64,000 bases of DNA from Phragmites australis. Lineage: Eukaryota > Streptophyta > Magnoliopsida > Poales > Poaceae. A model generated the notes under the pieces. The model did not search any database. It had not been told where the DNA came from and worked only from the letters and a program-made list of their open reading frames with translations. Below are positions 1 to 12,064 of this stretch, in pieces. The translations under genes and the position numbers were made by a program. Position 1 is the first letter of the stretch; every line of letters begins with the position of its first letter. The DNA is taken from the NCBI RefSeq assembly GCF_958298935.1, contig NC_084931.1, positions 19,743,334 to 19,807,333 of the forward strand. Direction: 5' to 3'.

Positions 1-1190
1 TTTCATTTGATAAGCGGCATGATGTCTGGGTCTGTTACTTGCTTACTCGGTCTAGGATCACGTATGCGAGATGCCGGCTTTGGGAGCTATTCACCATTTG
101 AAGCTAGTGGAATGCGCAACATCGAGGAAAAGTGCTTCGGTGTGGTATTTAGGATGACATGCAGTGTTATCTCGACACCGGTGTCCAAATTTATTTGCAG
201 AATCGGATACCTAAATTTAAATTAGATTCTGATACCTGTGTCGAATTTCGAGTTGTATATCATGTGTTCAAATTTTCTTTACTGAATCGAAAATCTGAGT
301 CCGAGTCTTATTCCGACATCTATGTCCGTGTCCAAGTAACATTAACGACATGTCATGGTACTCCTCAAGAAACTCCACTTGTGGGGCCGAGGTCTTTGTG
401 CTGTCCTTGTTTGCAGCATTCAGGATCTACCGAGCTGGCTCGCTTGTTTGATCGATATCCTGATGTGTTCAATAGGTTTTGCTCCGGTGGAAATACTCGC
501 TGTTCATTTAAACTAGGATTTGAGGTGTGCAGTTTGTATCCTGCTTTTACTTTGCTGGTTAGAGTTGCCAGCTTCACAAAGAGTGACGACAAACTGGTTG
601 ATCCTATGCGTGCCCTGTGCCGTTGGTTCAAATGCGTATGAAGCTGCTCAAGGTTGATTCATTGGGGCTCGTCAGGAGCGATCAGATGGGCGGAGGACGT
701 GAAATGCATATGGAGGCTGAGTAGAAGCACCAAAGTGAATTAATTCCAAAGCAGATGGACATTCTGGGAGCATGAATGCAATGCTATTGGCTTAAGTTCG
801 TCATGTTTTTGGATTGAGATCCTCTTACTTCAGTGTAAAGTCAGTGACTTCAAACGGATCTGAGTTATTAAGATCAAAAGTGAACAGTTCAGATCTTGTG
901 CTACAGTATTTTATAAACAGTAATCTCGTACTTCTGTGTTGGTGAACAGTACCCCCGTGATAAGGTTTCCGACGGAAAAAAAAACTGTTCATCAAGACTC
1001 AGTTTACTGTGTCTCCGACAGCTAAAGTCACAGATCTGGATCCCATGTCTTTATGCTTTGCCCTGTTTAGAATGACTGAATTTCTTCCTCGGGAATTTAC
1101 GATATTTTTGCAATTTTTAACTTTCAAAATATAAAAATAAAATAAAAAATAAAAAAGAGTGGGAAGGATCGTGGAATTTGCAACACCCGA
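1..1190. other. Unassigned upstream flank
   Basis: I see no supported gene here. Short open frames exist on both strands, but none has a recognisable domain. The stretch around 850-1000 repeats short motifs such as gaACAGTA, and 1100-1165 is A/T-rich with runs of AAAAT. It is probably intergenic DNA or the decayed 3' flank of a gene left of the window. Confidence 0.4.
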
Positions 1191-1200
1191 CCCATTACAA

Positions 1201-1259
1201 GGGCCCAATTAGGCCCATCTAAAAAGCCCATTAGGGTTAGATTCCCCTCGCCTCATTGG
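1201..1259 (+). promoter_or_regulatory. Site II / telo-box promoter core
   Basis: GGGCCCAATT at 1201-1210, AGGCCCAT at 1211-1218 and AGCCCATT at 1225-1232 are site II-type (GGCCCA) elements. They are followed directly by TTAGGGTTAG at 1231-1240, the reverse of the plant telo-box AAACCCTAA, and by a reverse CCAAT box (ATTGG) at 1255-1259. In plants, site II (bound by TCP factors) next to a telo-box is typical of ribosomal-protein and ribosome-biogenesis genes expressed in growing tissue. It lies about 700 bp upstream of the first gene's start codon, just before its untranslated first exon. No clear TATA box is seen. Confidence 0.7.
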
Positions 1260-1289
1260 CCTTCAGTTACTCTGCCACTGCCTCCCTTT

Positions 1290-1895
1290 TTGTTGGTTCC
1301 CTCTTTAGTTTTTCTCCCGCGAATTGTTAATTCCTTCGCCATACTCAGCTGCCGCCGCCGCCGCCACCATCACCGCCGCCGCCGCTGATTTTCGCTTTGC
1401 GCCGCGTGAGCAGAGGACAGGAGCGAGAATTCAGAGGCTGGGAGAGACGTGAGATTTGCCGGGTAAGCGCTGCTGCCTGGTGCGCGCGTGCGCCAGGCGG
1501 CTCTGTCCCGACCTGCATGAGCCGCCATTGTCCCTCCTCGCCGTGGATGCCGGCCTCTGTGGTTCCGTTGGTCGCATCGCCGCCTGTTAGCTCCGCCACC
1601 GCGGCCCAGGAGTAGTTAAGGACAGCCGTGCCAACATCAGGCGGCTGGCGCGAGAGAAGCCGCGGTTGGTTAGTGTGCGCATTGATGCTATATATTCGAA
1701 TTCATTAGCTCGGACAAGTTGCAAACTGTGTAGTTTTCCGCGAATTGGGGCTCTAACATGTGCTCATGTGATGCCTACATGCCAAGGGAACTCAGTGGGG
1801 GATAAGTTCTACAGCCCCCTCCTCAAGTTGTACACTTCATATCCTTATGTTATCGCATTCTTTTGTTGAAAATGCTAACTTCTTAAATTTCTCAG
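1290..1895 (+). other. 5' untranslated exon and UTR intron of the first gene
   Basis: A GC-rich leader with (GCC)n runs at 1350-1385 ends at a consensus donor, CGG/GTAAGC (intron starts 1462). An acceptor, TTTCTCAG, ends at 1895, only 29 bases before the start codon. A leader intron of about 434 nt is therefore likely. The transcription start is inferred only; it should lie between the telo-box and the GCC repeat. Short open frames in this leader are GC-rich artefacts. Confidence 0.6.
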
Positions 1896-1900
1896 TACAT

Positions 1901-1918
1901 ATGGAGGTTGACGCCTAG
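1901..1918 (+). promoter_or_regulatory. Short upstream ORF (MEVDA)
   Basis: Directly after the leader intron acceptor, an ATG opens a five-codon reading frame (M-E-V-D-A, then TAG) that stops six bases before the main ATG at 1925. A uORF this short and this close could lower initiation or depend on reinitiation or leaky scanning. The uORF peptide resembles the main start (MEDAN), so a small duplication is possible. No function is shown by sequence alone. Confidence 0.5.
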
Positions 1919-1924
1919 TTTAAA

Positions 1925-4900
1925 ATGGAGGATGCTAATGAACTACTGGACTTGGAAGTTGACATTGTCGGCCTGGACGGTGGCACCGCTTGGAGCAAAT
2001 TGGCCACAGCTGAAGACCCCGACGCCACAGAGTGCTCAAGTTCTTTTGGCGACACTCTATCGGGATCAGAGGGTGATGCGAGGCCTTCGGAGATTAGTGA
2101 CATTGAGGTGGCCTCACCGTTCTGCCGCTATCATCCTAATGGAGATGCTGCTGCTCTGCTAGACGCAGCTGCTTCTGACAATTTGGATAGATTGTTGAAG
2201 TAAGTAGGTTGGGTATCCATTAGTACTTTCAAACTTGCTTTTCTGCCTTCTCATAAATGTCGAATTCATCCTTAAGAGACTAAAGATCATCCTTATCTGA
2301 AGATCTGATGTTTTTAGAAGATTGCTCTAATAAAATTTTAGGCACTTGCTTACAGTTTCAATTCGTAGGCTCTAGAAGCTAGCTTCTGAAGCTAGCTCCA
2401 GAGCAGCTGAGCGCCTCAGACCTGGTGCTTCTCTCTCATAGTTCTTTTTGTGCTCTAAGAAGCTGGGCTTCTGAGCCCAGGATGATAAGGACAGCACTGT
2501 GTATTTCAATATCCATCATATGAAAAAAATTGTCTTAGTGATAACAAACCATCTCTAGGATCTAATGTAGTTGATTACTGAAGTAATGAGTTTACAAAAT
2601 CCTAACTATGTGTTGGCTCTTGTATCCAACTTATGCCATGCTGAATCCAGTTTGTGACTGAGGTCTCCCTTGTGAGTTTGATGATACTGTAGATGTCTAT
2701 TCCTAAGCGTTTATGAACATACAAATTACAAAATTCAAATCTTGGCAGCATGATGCCTGAACATTAGGTACAGAATATGCCATTTTTATTTGTGTAGTTT
2801 TCAATTTGTTTGCAGCAATGTCCAGTGCCTTTGGTTCCAATCCATGGTATTATGTCAATTACTTCACTGTTTATGCATTTCACCTTACTTTAGATAAGGT
2901 AAAGTGTATGTAACAACTATTTATCATCTATTACAGGAAGAAAAAGGTAACTGATCATTGGCGAAAGTACGTAAGCCCATTAATGTGGCGATGCCAATGG
3001 TTAGAGCTGCGGATGAAGGATCTGCAGTCTCAAGTCTCCAAATACGACAAGGAACTTTCTGTACTTAAGCATGAGAAGGAGTTGCAGACAAAAATGATTG
3101 AGTTGGATTGCTCCTCGTCGAGATCAGTACCCTTCTCCTCTCATTGCTGCAGGAAGACTATGAAACGGAGGAGGAGAAAGAAAAACGAAGAAAAAATGGA
3201 TGCTTCATCATACATCTCAAACCACACCATATTCTCTTACTTTGGTAAACACTATGGTCTACTTTACACATAGAGATACCAATTGTCTTGTTGATATCTC
3301 ACATCAATTATCCTGCAGAGAAAACAGAAGGAGATGGCCATTCTATTGAAGACAATGCGAATTTCGGTAACACTGTCATTGCTGATTGCATTGTTTGTTT
3401 CTTCATACATATTAAACTCCTTTTTTGTTATAGTTTTTGGAGTATCTTTAGTATTATATTTGTTAGAGCAAAATACCTTTATTAGCTGCATCTTCCATCA
3501 AGAGATCGCACAGAAAAGTAAGTAGAAACTCAATTCCTGCTTCTGTGATGAGCGTAGCACTAGGTATGCTGACCCAATTAGTAAAAATTTTGTTCTAATG
3601 ATTACATTCGGAGCTCAGTTTACCAAACCTTGTGACCTGATTGGTACGTGCTTTTATTTAGGAGTACAGTATGTAATTTTTTGTTAAATGGTGCAGTTAA
3701 ATTAATGAAACCTTTTCTTGACCATCCAGCGGATGACAACACAAAAGGGAACAATGATGCTGATTGGCTACTCGGTATTGAAGGAGGTGATACCACTGCT
3801 GAGCAGATTCTTTTAAGTATTCAATCTGTTCAGGACAGAGTATTTCTTCTGAGATCAAATCTCAAGAAAGCAATGGCTAAGAAGAAGGGAATAACCCTTA
3901 AAGTTAACACATGGGTCAACAGTACACAGAGCTCCAATTGCTCACCAGGAAAGGGCAAAGTTGCTGGACTGCTTGAGAGATCTCCCCAGGACACATCAGA
4001 TTGTGACATGGACGACTCTGCCATGCCTGGAAGTGCTGTCTCGAGCTATGGAGAAGCTAGCAACATGGATATTTTTGAGAGCACCATGAGCTTATTGTCA
4101 GCTGAAGGTCCACATCAGATGGGACAATTACGTGAAGTAAGCTTCTATGACTATTGTCTCACACCATAATAACTTGGCAGTGTCGTCACCTATTTAAAGG
4201 AGCTTGAGCTTCAACTTCTATCAGTTACAAGTTAAAAACTGTCCAGCACAGCATAGTTATGGGTGACTTTCTCCTAAGCACTTCAAGAAGGCCTAACATA
4301 GCATTTGACTTAGATGTTGTCAAAATTCTGATTAGTAATAGTTGTTGTCTTCTGGAATTTTTTACGCATGCTCATTGATGAGATGCAGTGCATATCGAAT
4401 CAAAGGAGGTCTGAAAAGTAGCAATTCAAGTAACTGATTAGATGAAATCAAATATTAACTTGCATTAAAGCTGGGTCTAAAAGAAAGCACAAGAGAGCGC
4501 CACATCCTCTCAAATGTTCAGTGCTGTCTGATAATCAATAAACCGGAATATATCTTTATGTTAAGATTATAAACCCGAATTAAACTTCTAGTGAGTTTTC
4601 CTTTAGTATCTAGACTCTACTATAAAGTAACAACTTTAAGAATTCTCTCATTCTGCAAAGAATGAGAATTATTGTTGTTTTTGGCTAGTTTATTTACTAT
4701 TATTTTTTCCTTTGCTTGCAGAGTTCTGAAAATGTATTGATTGACAACCAAGCGGCTGAGGAAGGATACCAAAACTTTGAGGTGATCAGTCATCCAAGCA
4801 AACGACTAAGGGTATCGGTGAAGCGAGAAACCGGCGCACATTCCGAGGATGAGAGCGTTGCCCCTGCAGTCGGCGTCAAGAGAGAAGCACTGGAAGAAGG

Positions 4901-5069
4901 CACGACAAGCTTCAGCCTTCAGGGAGCAATCCTGAAGCCCTGCTTCACGGGAAAGCAGCGGGAGCGGAAGCCGATGAAGCAGGTCAAGCAAAGACGAGGT
5001 GGCACAACCGCAGCAGCTGCTCTCATGTCGTGGAGGAGCAAGAGGATTCGGAAAAAGAAGCAATTCTAG
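1925..5069 (+). CDS. Conserved plant basic nuclear protein, function unknown (461 aa, five coding exons)
   Basis: Exons joined by GT/AG sites that keep the frame: 1925-2199, 2937-3244, 3319-3366, 3730-4136 and 4722-5069 (1,386 nt with stop). The N-terminus is acidic (MEDANELLDLEVD). Exon 2 carries a lysine stretch, the motif WRCQWLELRMKDLQSQ with a predicted short coiled coil, a basic KTMKRRRRKKNEEK likely nuclear signal, and SNHTIFSYF continuing into exon 3. Exon 4 has a helical segment (ILLSIQSVQDRVFLLRSNLK) and a Ser/Asp-rich part. Exon 5 ends in basic clusters (KQRERKPMKQVKQRR, WRSKRIRKKKQF), a second likely NLS. I recognise it as a plant-conserved family but cannot name a function. The start was chosen because it opens the acidic N-terminus after a leader intron. 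No stop or frameshift is seen, so the gene looks alive. A site II/telo-box promoter suggests growth-linked expression. The gene-model confidence is high; the nuclear role is an inference. Confidence 0.8.
2368..2479. repeat. Small imperfect hairpin (MITE-like) in intron 1 of the first gene
   Basis: GGCTCTAGAAGCTAGCTTCT at the left end is answered about 75 bases later by the inverted AGAAGCTGGGCTTCTGAGCC. Both arms are rich in AGCTTCT/AGAAGCT. It has the look of a small MITE or a simple inverted repeat. No target duplication was identified. Confidence 0.4.
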
Positions 5070-5460
5070 GATCGGGCTACCTCCATCTTTCTGTTTGCAG
5101 TTTCCGATTTCAGTTTAATTAGATGAGAGATGATGACGGCAACTTCGGGTTTGTTTTCTTTGTATCTGGTGTTATTTAGCGGTGCCATAATCAAGAGCAA
5201 GATGGAAAATGGCGCCTTGGGCTCAGGCGAGAGGTGCTTTTGAGGCAGTCTTGCTTCTGTTTCTATTGTTGTTGTTGCTGCTTATTGTCTTGCCCTGAAC
5301 AGTTGAGCTCGTGATAAGGATTTGTTTGTATGGATTCCGTTCGTTTTTGTTGCTACTTTTGTCTTCAATTGATTCGCATTGCATTTTGTTCTGGTCATCC
5401 AATGTTCGAACATATGTGAGCAGAATAATGATTGTTTTCTGCTCATACATTTAATTAAAC
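5070..5460 (+). other. Likely 3' UTR of the first gene
   Basis: T-rich, non-coding sequence follows the stop codon, with no other gene start. The plant polyadenylation signal is not obvious (AATAATG-like sequence near 5424 is a weak candidate), so the 3' end is approximate. Confidence 0.4.
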
Positions 5461-6253
5461 GTAGCGAAAGTGCAGAACTTAGTTCATTACTGCCATAAGT
5501 TCGTATTCCTTGCTATTAGGTGAAAACAGGATGGATATTTTTTCACTGCCCGTCCTATCGAAGTCTTGCAAAATAAATATAGAATGTAATAATAGCTATC
5601 TGATACTATTTGTGTTCGATTCTGAATTAAAAAAAAAATACAGAATGATTGGTACTCATTCAAAGTATCTGAATGTTTGATGTTAAAGAGAAAATTTATT
5701 ATGATTTTAGTTAAAAATATGATAATATATAGGTAGATTGTCGCACATCTGTAGATAGATAATACTGAATACTCTTGTTTTCACATCTCAGTGATTACTT
5801 TCTATGCTCACTTTAATTGCACCTATATATTGTCTAATGTGCTGTATGGAGATGCAAATGAAGCGAAAATTTTTCATATATCCGACTAATTGAAAGCTTG
5901 CGGCATTGTCTACTCCGACTCTGACTCTGAGAAAAAAAAGAGGATATGATACAAGATGAAGAAATAATTATCTGACACTATCCGTGTTCGACTTCAAAAA
6001 AAAATATATGATACAATACATAATAAACTATATACATCTATATCCGATCTGATTACACTCATACTTGCTATCAAAAGCTGCTCCATGTTTTTTTCTTTCT
6101 AAAATTTGATTTGTGCACAAGGGATCCTTGCTGAATGCATCAACATAAGTTTTCGAAAACATTTCATGAATATAAACTGCCAAATCGAGCACAAGCTAGA
6201 AAGGTGCTGCTATAGTGGGTCAGTTGTTCTTTTTTTTTTGGGAGGGGGGAGTT
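5461..6253. other. AT-rich intergenic DNA
   Basis: No coding potential. A motif like CTGATACTATTTGTGTTCGA (5600) recurs degenerately as CTGACACTATCCGTGTTCGA (5972), about 370 bases apart, suggesting an old repeat. A T10 tract and G-run (6230-6249) precede the solo LTR. Confidence 0.4.
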
Positions 6254-7924
6254 TGAAAGGAATTGAGGACGTCCTAAAAGGAGGTGAATTAGGACACTTA
6301 AAAACTATTGGTTCCAAAACTTTCACAAGATAAGCCTATCTCAATTTCTATCTAAATATACTCTAGGCTTATCTAGTGTGTCTACTCTACCGCTTAAGAG
6401 AATTGTAAGGTAAATTACAAGTAAGTAAATGTAAACGTAAATGAGGTAGAAAGACAAATTCGGCACGAGAGATTTTTATCCCGTGGTATCGGTGGCACAC
6501 AAGCCACCCCTAGTCTAAGTTGGAGTTCCACAAAGTATATATTCCCAGTCGTCAAGTCTCTTCCGATCACGGCTCTTGAGATACTAAATCACCAAGATAA
6601 GGCCTCAAGCACCATGAGCCACCAAGCCACCAAGCCACAAGGTGAGGTCTCACCACTAACCTCTCTTCAGGTCACTTGTACGTCATCTTCACTTCGAAAC
6701 TTTAGTCATAAAGACAAGGGCCTCCGCGTCCCTACACAATCCTCTTGTCACCGCTCTACACCAAGCCAGAGGGTCCACAAGTTACCGACGAGTCACCAAG
6801 ACTCCAAGGTGCCGACGTACCTCTTGGTATATGTTTGGATCACTCCTTGATCCGCACTCTAGGTTGCAGTACTTAGCAACTCTTCTCTTTAGGCCTATAA
6901 GCACTAATCACTCACTAATTGTGCGCTTAATCACCTTGGATGAACATTTTATGCTCTTGGATGGCTTGGATGTCTTCTTAGGTGTACAAGGGTTTCTCTA
7001 GACTCCAGCAACTTCAAATGAATGAGTGGAGGGGTATTTATAGCCTCAACCCCGCGGACTAGCCGTTATCCCAACGGCTCACATATTCTGTGAACACCGA
7101 ATGATCCAGCGTTAACAAAGGTACAAGCACCGAACCATCCGGTATGTACATTCTCAGAAACTAGCCGTTGGAACTCCACTCAGAGTTCTTTTGAACAGGG
7201 GATTGTACAGTGTAATCTTCAATCCATCACCGTATCATCCGGTGCCTTCTAATCCATTTCCTCCAAAAATACCAAGCTTCTGTTAAATAGTCCGGTGATA
7301 ATTCCTATAAGTCACCAGACAATCCGATCAGTTCAACTCAGATTTTCTCCAGAAAAATAGTCCTTCTGTTAAATAGTCCGGTGTATGTGTCCTTCAGATC
7401 ACCGGATAATCCGGTGCATATAACTTCAAATTTCTCTGAAAAATGACCCTTCTGTTAAATGCTTCGGTGAAGCCTCCAGTGTGCATCACTTCATCATCGG
7501 ACTATCCGCTGAATAGATCTTCGATTTTCTGCGCTTGGATTCTTCTCTGCAAGAATTAGTCCGGTGTACATCTCTTTTGATCACCGGACCTTCCGGTGAG
7601 TGCAATCCACTCTGACTCCTTCTGACAGAATTGCTCCGACGTGTACACTCTTTATCACCAGATCATCTGGTGGGGCAAACTGCCTCTGGACATAATACTC
7701 TGGTGAGTGCAAGTCTTCCAGCGTCGGACCTTCCGGTGAGAACAATTTCTTTGGAACTTTTTTCAATTCAATCAAACTTTGTCCCGGCTATGGTGGCTTC
7801 TTGATGTATTGCATCCATGAGATCTAGTAACATATATTCTTGACAAACATATTAATCCCATTGACTATATTGTCATTAATCACCAAAATCACAATCATGA
7901 CCTAATAGGGCCATTTTCGCTACA
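6254..7924 (-). mobile_element. Sirevirus (Copia) solo LTR with perfect TSD
   Basis: The 1,671-bp segment starts TGAAAGG and ends GCTACA, and is flanked by the direct repeat GAGTT at 6249-6253 and 7925-7929, so both ends are exact. On the minus strand it starts TGTAGCGAAAATGGCCC. A minus-strand TATA box lies at 7035-7043 (tatttatag on +). The body is full of short imperfect palindromes of the form CACCGGA..TCCGGTG (about 7095-7745), the LTR signature of Sireviruses. No internal retroviral region is present, so it arose by recombination between two LTRs. Intact ends and target duplication argue for modest age. Confidence 0.85.
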
Positions 7925-7929
7925 GAGTT

Positions 7930-8447
7930 ATTGTAGTTTAATAGAACGGTCTTCTTTCCGGTGGTTCATTCGGCAACTTCACGTGCCTCAGTCCAAGTCT
8001 CGGAAGCCAGCGAGTTCCTCCGACGAGAGCGAGGGGAGCGGGGGCAATGGCGTTGTGAGTTGTGACAGAGAAGAAAGGGTCTGCGATCTTCGACTATATA
8101 GTCTTTCTAGATAATCCCCTTTTTTCCATTTGGTATCTTGTGTGAGGTTGGAGTATTATGTAGTCAATCTCCTCTCTGTCTTAAAACCTTTTTGCAGGAG
8201 ACTGCATCCATACAACAAAAATGGAAAAATAGACAACATACGTTGGCATATTTATCAAAATAGACAATATATTTGTGTATTTACAAATTTAGTACTCATA
8301 TTCGGTACCTTAAATTCCGAGAAAACCCTGGAACAGTGTGCCCGGGCCATATTCAGCACTTCAGGTGCTGAAAACTCACCGTATTCGGCATCTGAGGTTC
8401 AATAAGTATTTGAATAACAAATAAAAATATGTTACAAGCTTCATGGT
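7930..8447. other. Unassigned, with palindromic 'ATTCGG' repeats
   Basis: 7960-8060 is GC-rich and ends in ATGGCGTTGTGAGT, which could mimic a leader and first codons before a donor, but no downstream exon supports it. At 8298-8400 short palindromic units (attcggtacctta, ttcagcacttcaggtgctgaa, attcggcatctgaggt) resemble those at 10081-10212 and probably belong to the ends of the MULE between them. Confidence 0.35.
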
Positions 8448-8700
8448 TCAATAAATAGGTGAAAAACAAACTTTATGGTTAAAACACTGCAGTTTGATAG
8501 TGCGGGATAGTTTACTGTCGGGTCGGACATGTCCTCTTGTCATGGTCAGGTTGCTTACAAAGTTTGCACTTGTGTAGGCCATCAACAGCATCTGCTTTAT
8601 CCATGTCACATTGCAGCCTCGTGAATCTAGGCCTTCCAGGATCTGTGTATCGTGCTCGGGGATGAGATACCCACGTAGGCCCATCGATCGCTTTGTAGCT
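8448..8700 (-). pseudogene. Mutator-like (MULE/FAR1-type) transposase C-terminal fragment
   Basis: On the minus strand between about 8505 and 8645 the frame reads a CCHC zinc knuckle, CKLCKQPDHDKRTCP (C-x2-C-x4-H-x4-C), preceded by GRPRFTRLQCDMDKADA. This is the tail typical of plant MULE transposases, where a zinc knuckle follows the SWIM domain. The catalytic and SWIM regions, expected to the right, are absent; 8700-9700 is AT-rich and non-coding. The longest open frame here is a different, meaningless frame. It is a dead remnant. Confidence 0.65.
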
Positions 8701-10080
8701 GCTTTAGATATTGAAAGACCGCATCTTGGAAAGTCATGTGCTCCTCAATGCATATATCATGAAGTACGGTGCTACGCATTGTGATCCGTCATAACATGTG
8801 ACAATAGTATGGGATTATTAGTTTACACACAAAAGACTCATAACATATGATTTCAGGTCATCTAGGTCATTAGGTACCTCAATCAAACTCTCTATGTGTT
8901 GGCAGTTCTGAATTGTTATGAGCCTCCCGTACAAAACTGTGAGACGTTTTTCATAACAAATATGAAAATTCATACCGTATCTGCTAAACAAAAGTACATC
9001 TAATAAAATTACTACTTAGATATTTGCATGATACACATGCTAAATATTTAAGTAATTAACAATGCTAATTAAATCATCATTATTGAATACAAATGAAATA
9101 ATCAATATTCAATATTGAATTAAAATATGATTTAAAATAACATAAAAGTTATATTGACCAAATATTCAATCTCATTATAAATTGACTTTGCACTATTAAC
9201 CTATTCATAGATTTCATTGTGCTGAGTGAGCTGAGGGGAGTAATGGAGTCTACGGTGAGTACAAGACACTAAAAACATTCATCTATTTTACTTCATAGCT
9301 GCTTCTTTTATTTAACTAAGGCTAAGAGTTCATGTGTACATCGCTATTTTAATGGATTACATTAAAAACTAATTAAACCGACGCACACCACTATTAATTT
9401 GAAGATTTCAATTTGATAATTTATCGGTGCATTGTGATTTGAATCAAATCTTTCTGTCCAGTCTAAGTTTTTTTTGACTAATCAAATTCACACTAATGAC
9501 TATTATAAAATCTACTAACCTAAGCAAATAATTACTATTACACAACATCATGCTAATTACTATTATACAAATTCACGCTAATTACTATTACACTAACTAA
9601 GCAAATAATCAGATTCATATAATCAAACTAAGAAAATAATTGAATAAATATAATTAAATGGATTAAACACTCTACTTACTCTAATTACTATTATTGCTGC
9701 AAGTACTAATTAAAAACATAATTTAAGTACTTATCGTATCTCGCGCTGCTACTCCTCTTTGCTTCGGGCTGATTCTCCTCTCATCGCGTTGCTGTTACTC
9801 CTCACCTCGCGCTGATTCTCCTCTCTTCTCCACGCGTTGCGCTGCTGCTTCTTCTCTCCTCTCCTCCTTACTTGCGCTTCTGCTCTCCTCTAGTGCTGTG
9901 GCTCGTGCATGCGCTAATGCTACTCCTCACAAGCGCGCTCTCATTTTATAGCAAAAAACAACAGTGCGAGGATCACTAATTACCAGGGACAGTAGAGACA
10001 TGAAGTGATAGCGAGATGACATGACATCACCGTGTGCCAAAAGCAGAGATAGGAAGTGATGGGAGCAGCAGGTCGAGCTG
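8701..10080. other. AT-rich, then pyrimidine-rich, non-coding DNA
   Basis: 8860-9720 is very AT-rich with repeated 'aattactattat/acactaa' words (9490-9690). 9735-9910 is a CTCCTCTC-type pyrimidine tract with repeated gcgctgctactcctc/gctgattctcctctc words. No gene is recognised. It may be the interior of the decayed MULE. Confidence 0.4.
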
Positions 10081-10212
10081 TATTCGGTGCCTGAGGTGCC
10101 AAATATGGCACTGTGCACCGTATTCATCACCTTAGGTGCCGAATACAGGCAATTTTTGGCACATGAGGTACCAAATACGGCACTGTTGCCCATATTTGGC
10201 ACCTCAAGTTCT
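10081..10212. repeat. Cluster of palindromic 'GGTGCC' units
   Basis: The words attcggtgcctgaggtgccaaata, caccttaggtgccgaata, ggcacatgaggtacc and atatttggcacctcaa are each near-palindromes around the core TGAGGT or TTAGGT. The same core occurs inverted or degenerate at 8298-8400. These look like sub-terminal repeats of one non-autonomous or decayed element spanning about 8.3-10.2 kb. Confidence 0.5.
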
Positions 10213-10499
10213 CCGTACCCCCGGTCCTCTTCGGTGAGTCCGCCACCGCTTGATTCCCTTCTATCATCGTGCCGAAGCCCATCCACCGTCGGCAAGACTC
10301 CAAAGCATTGCCCATCTTCCTTGGCCATTAGATCCAAATCGCATGGTGAGATCAGATCTATATATACCCCTTCGCCGCCCAATCACATGATGACTTGTGG
10401 CTACATAATCCTCGTCAGTGCTTTTTGCCATGTCAGCCAACCACATCAACAAAACCTGCCGACGTGTCAAGCCATCAGTAGAGCCTATACCTAGTCAGC

Positions 10500-12064
10500 C
10501 CAATTTATTTTTAATTCGGGAAAATTGGCAATTTTGCACTTTAGCCCCTAAACTTTCCCGTATATACCTAAAAGCCCCTATATTTTTGTAGTTTAGCCCT
10601 TAAACTTTCCTATTTTTATAAAAGGCCCCTACTCTCTGTGTTTTATTCAAAATAGGTCCTTTTCTTTTTCAGATTTAACCCTAAACTTGTTTTTAGTGTA
10701 ACTTTCTCGTTTTAGCTTCGATTTAGACGATTTTCGCACTCACATGTTTGTAGTAGCATGTACTCTCTTTTAGTACCTTTTTAATAGATGTTAGCTATTG
10801 TTTGGTGTACTATTCTTAGTTAGTTTTGTTGTGTATTTTCCAGTGTGTTTCGAGAGCAGACGAGGAGCAGTTCAAGAATCTCTAGGACCAATTCTTTGAA
10901 GAGTCTGAGCAGCAAGTTGGAAGAGGCAAGTGTCCTTGAACATTCTGATCCCAATTTTTGAAATGTGTTCTTTACTTCAAACATGTATGCTGTTAATTTT
11001 GAATCACATTTACTTATAACACCATGTTCCATATAGTCTTGTCACCTAGTTGTTAGTAGTGGTTATGATGGGTAGCTTTTGCTTAGCTTTGCACAAGGGT
11101 ATGGATAGATTGTTGGTTAAACATGACTAATGAACTATGCAACTATGAGTTAGAACATTTATGGAGAAGCGGAAGGGAAGAATAGAACTTTCTGAAGATA
11201 CAAGGTGCAAAAGGAGGCTTCTGGGTAGTGTGACACCACTTTAATGGCAGTGAAACCTTAGCGGGCTTATTCTTGTTGGGAGGATGCTTTGTAACAACCT
11301 TGTAGTGATTTTCTGAGCGACACACCATAGGCGTGTGTTAAGTGTCTTGCAAACACGGCAACATGGAAATCATAACTCATGGGGAAAGGTTGACAACCTC
11401 TATAGAGTGTAAAATTTTATATATCAATCATGCTCACGGTCATGAGAGACTTGGATCCTCACATGATTAGTTGGATGGTTTGGTTGGTTAGTGGGATGTT
11501 ACCTATGATAGGTATGAAGTCGGTTAGTTTAGGAACTTGATGTGCTTTCTAAGTAGTTGGGAAACATAGGGAGATGTTTTTAGGAGATGGAAGTCTAGTG
11601 ATGAATCACATAGTTAAATAGGATGCTTTTATAAATCTACGTTAGCACAATTGTCATTTATGCAAATTTAACCTGTTATAGTATGTTCCTTTATTTAAGC
11701 TTGCATGTCATTTATTTTCCATGCTTGCGGAGTACGATATGTACTCACACTTGCTATTTTCATCCAAATGTACATCAAACGCTGCTCAAACACTGAAGGA
11801 GAATAAGACTACTACATCGATGAAGATGAAGATTGCTAGGCTGGTGGACCCCTAGTCAATTGCTTGTGGAAGATGGGAGCTTCGTTACGTTTTGCTAGTG
11901 TGCTTAGTTAAAGACTTTGAGGTCTTTCTATCTTGGTTAAGTTAACTGTTGTAATAGTGACACTGTGTGTGATACACTGATAAAGTCGTTACATGTATGA
12001 AATTTGATCTTGGCATACATGTAGTTTACATCTGGTTTTGTCCCTTTATAAAATCGGGTGTGAC
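10500..12064 (+). mobile_element. Gypsy-type LTR remnant
   Basis: The segment ends in ATAAAATCGGGTGTGACA, the usual 3' end of long grass Gypsy (Tekay/Del-like) LTRs, and contains TGCTTGCGGAGTACGATATG TACTCACAC (11721-11750, quoted in two parts), the same internal motif seen inverted near 42,630 in another Gypsy LTR. It also has the 'TTAGCCCCTAAACTTTCCC' leader type (10540-10560). No left terminus with matching target duplication was found, so the left boundary is approximate. No internal protein was recognised. Confidence 0.5.

Noticed and set aside
340..640. Overlapping frames (160 codons +, 88 codons -) and a frame ending FAAFRIYRAGSLV*.
   Set aside because: No family match that I can recognise, no splice context or promoter; kept as unassigned flank.
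3334..3525. Hydrophobic plus-strand frame resembling a membrane protein.
   Set aside because: It is T-rich intron sequence of the first gene; hydrophobic codons come from T-richness, and the overlapping exon 3 uses another frame.
7990..8060. GC-rich leader-like piece ending ATGGCGTTGTGAGT, possibly a first exon with donor.
   Set aside because: No second exon or matching protein could be found downstream; only two or three codons would be coding.
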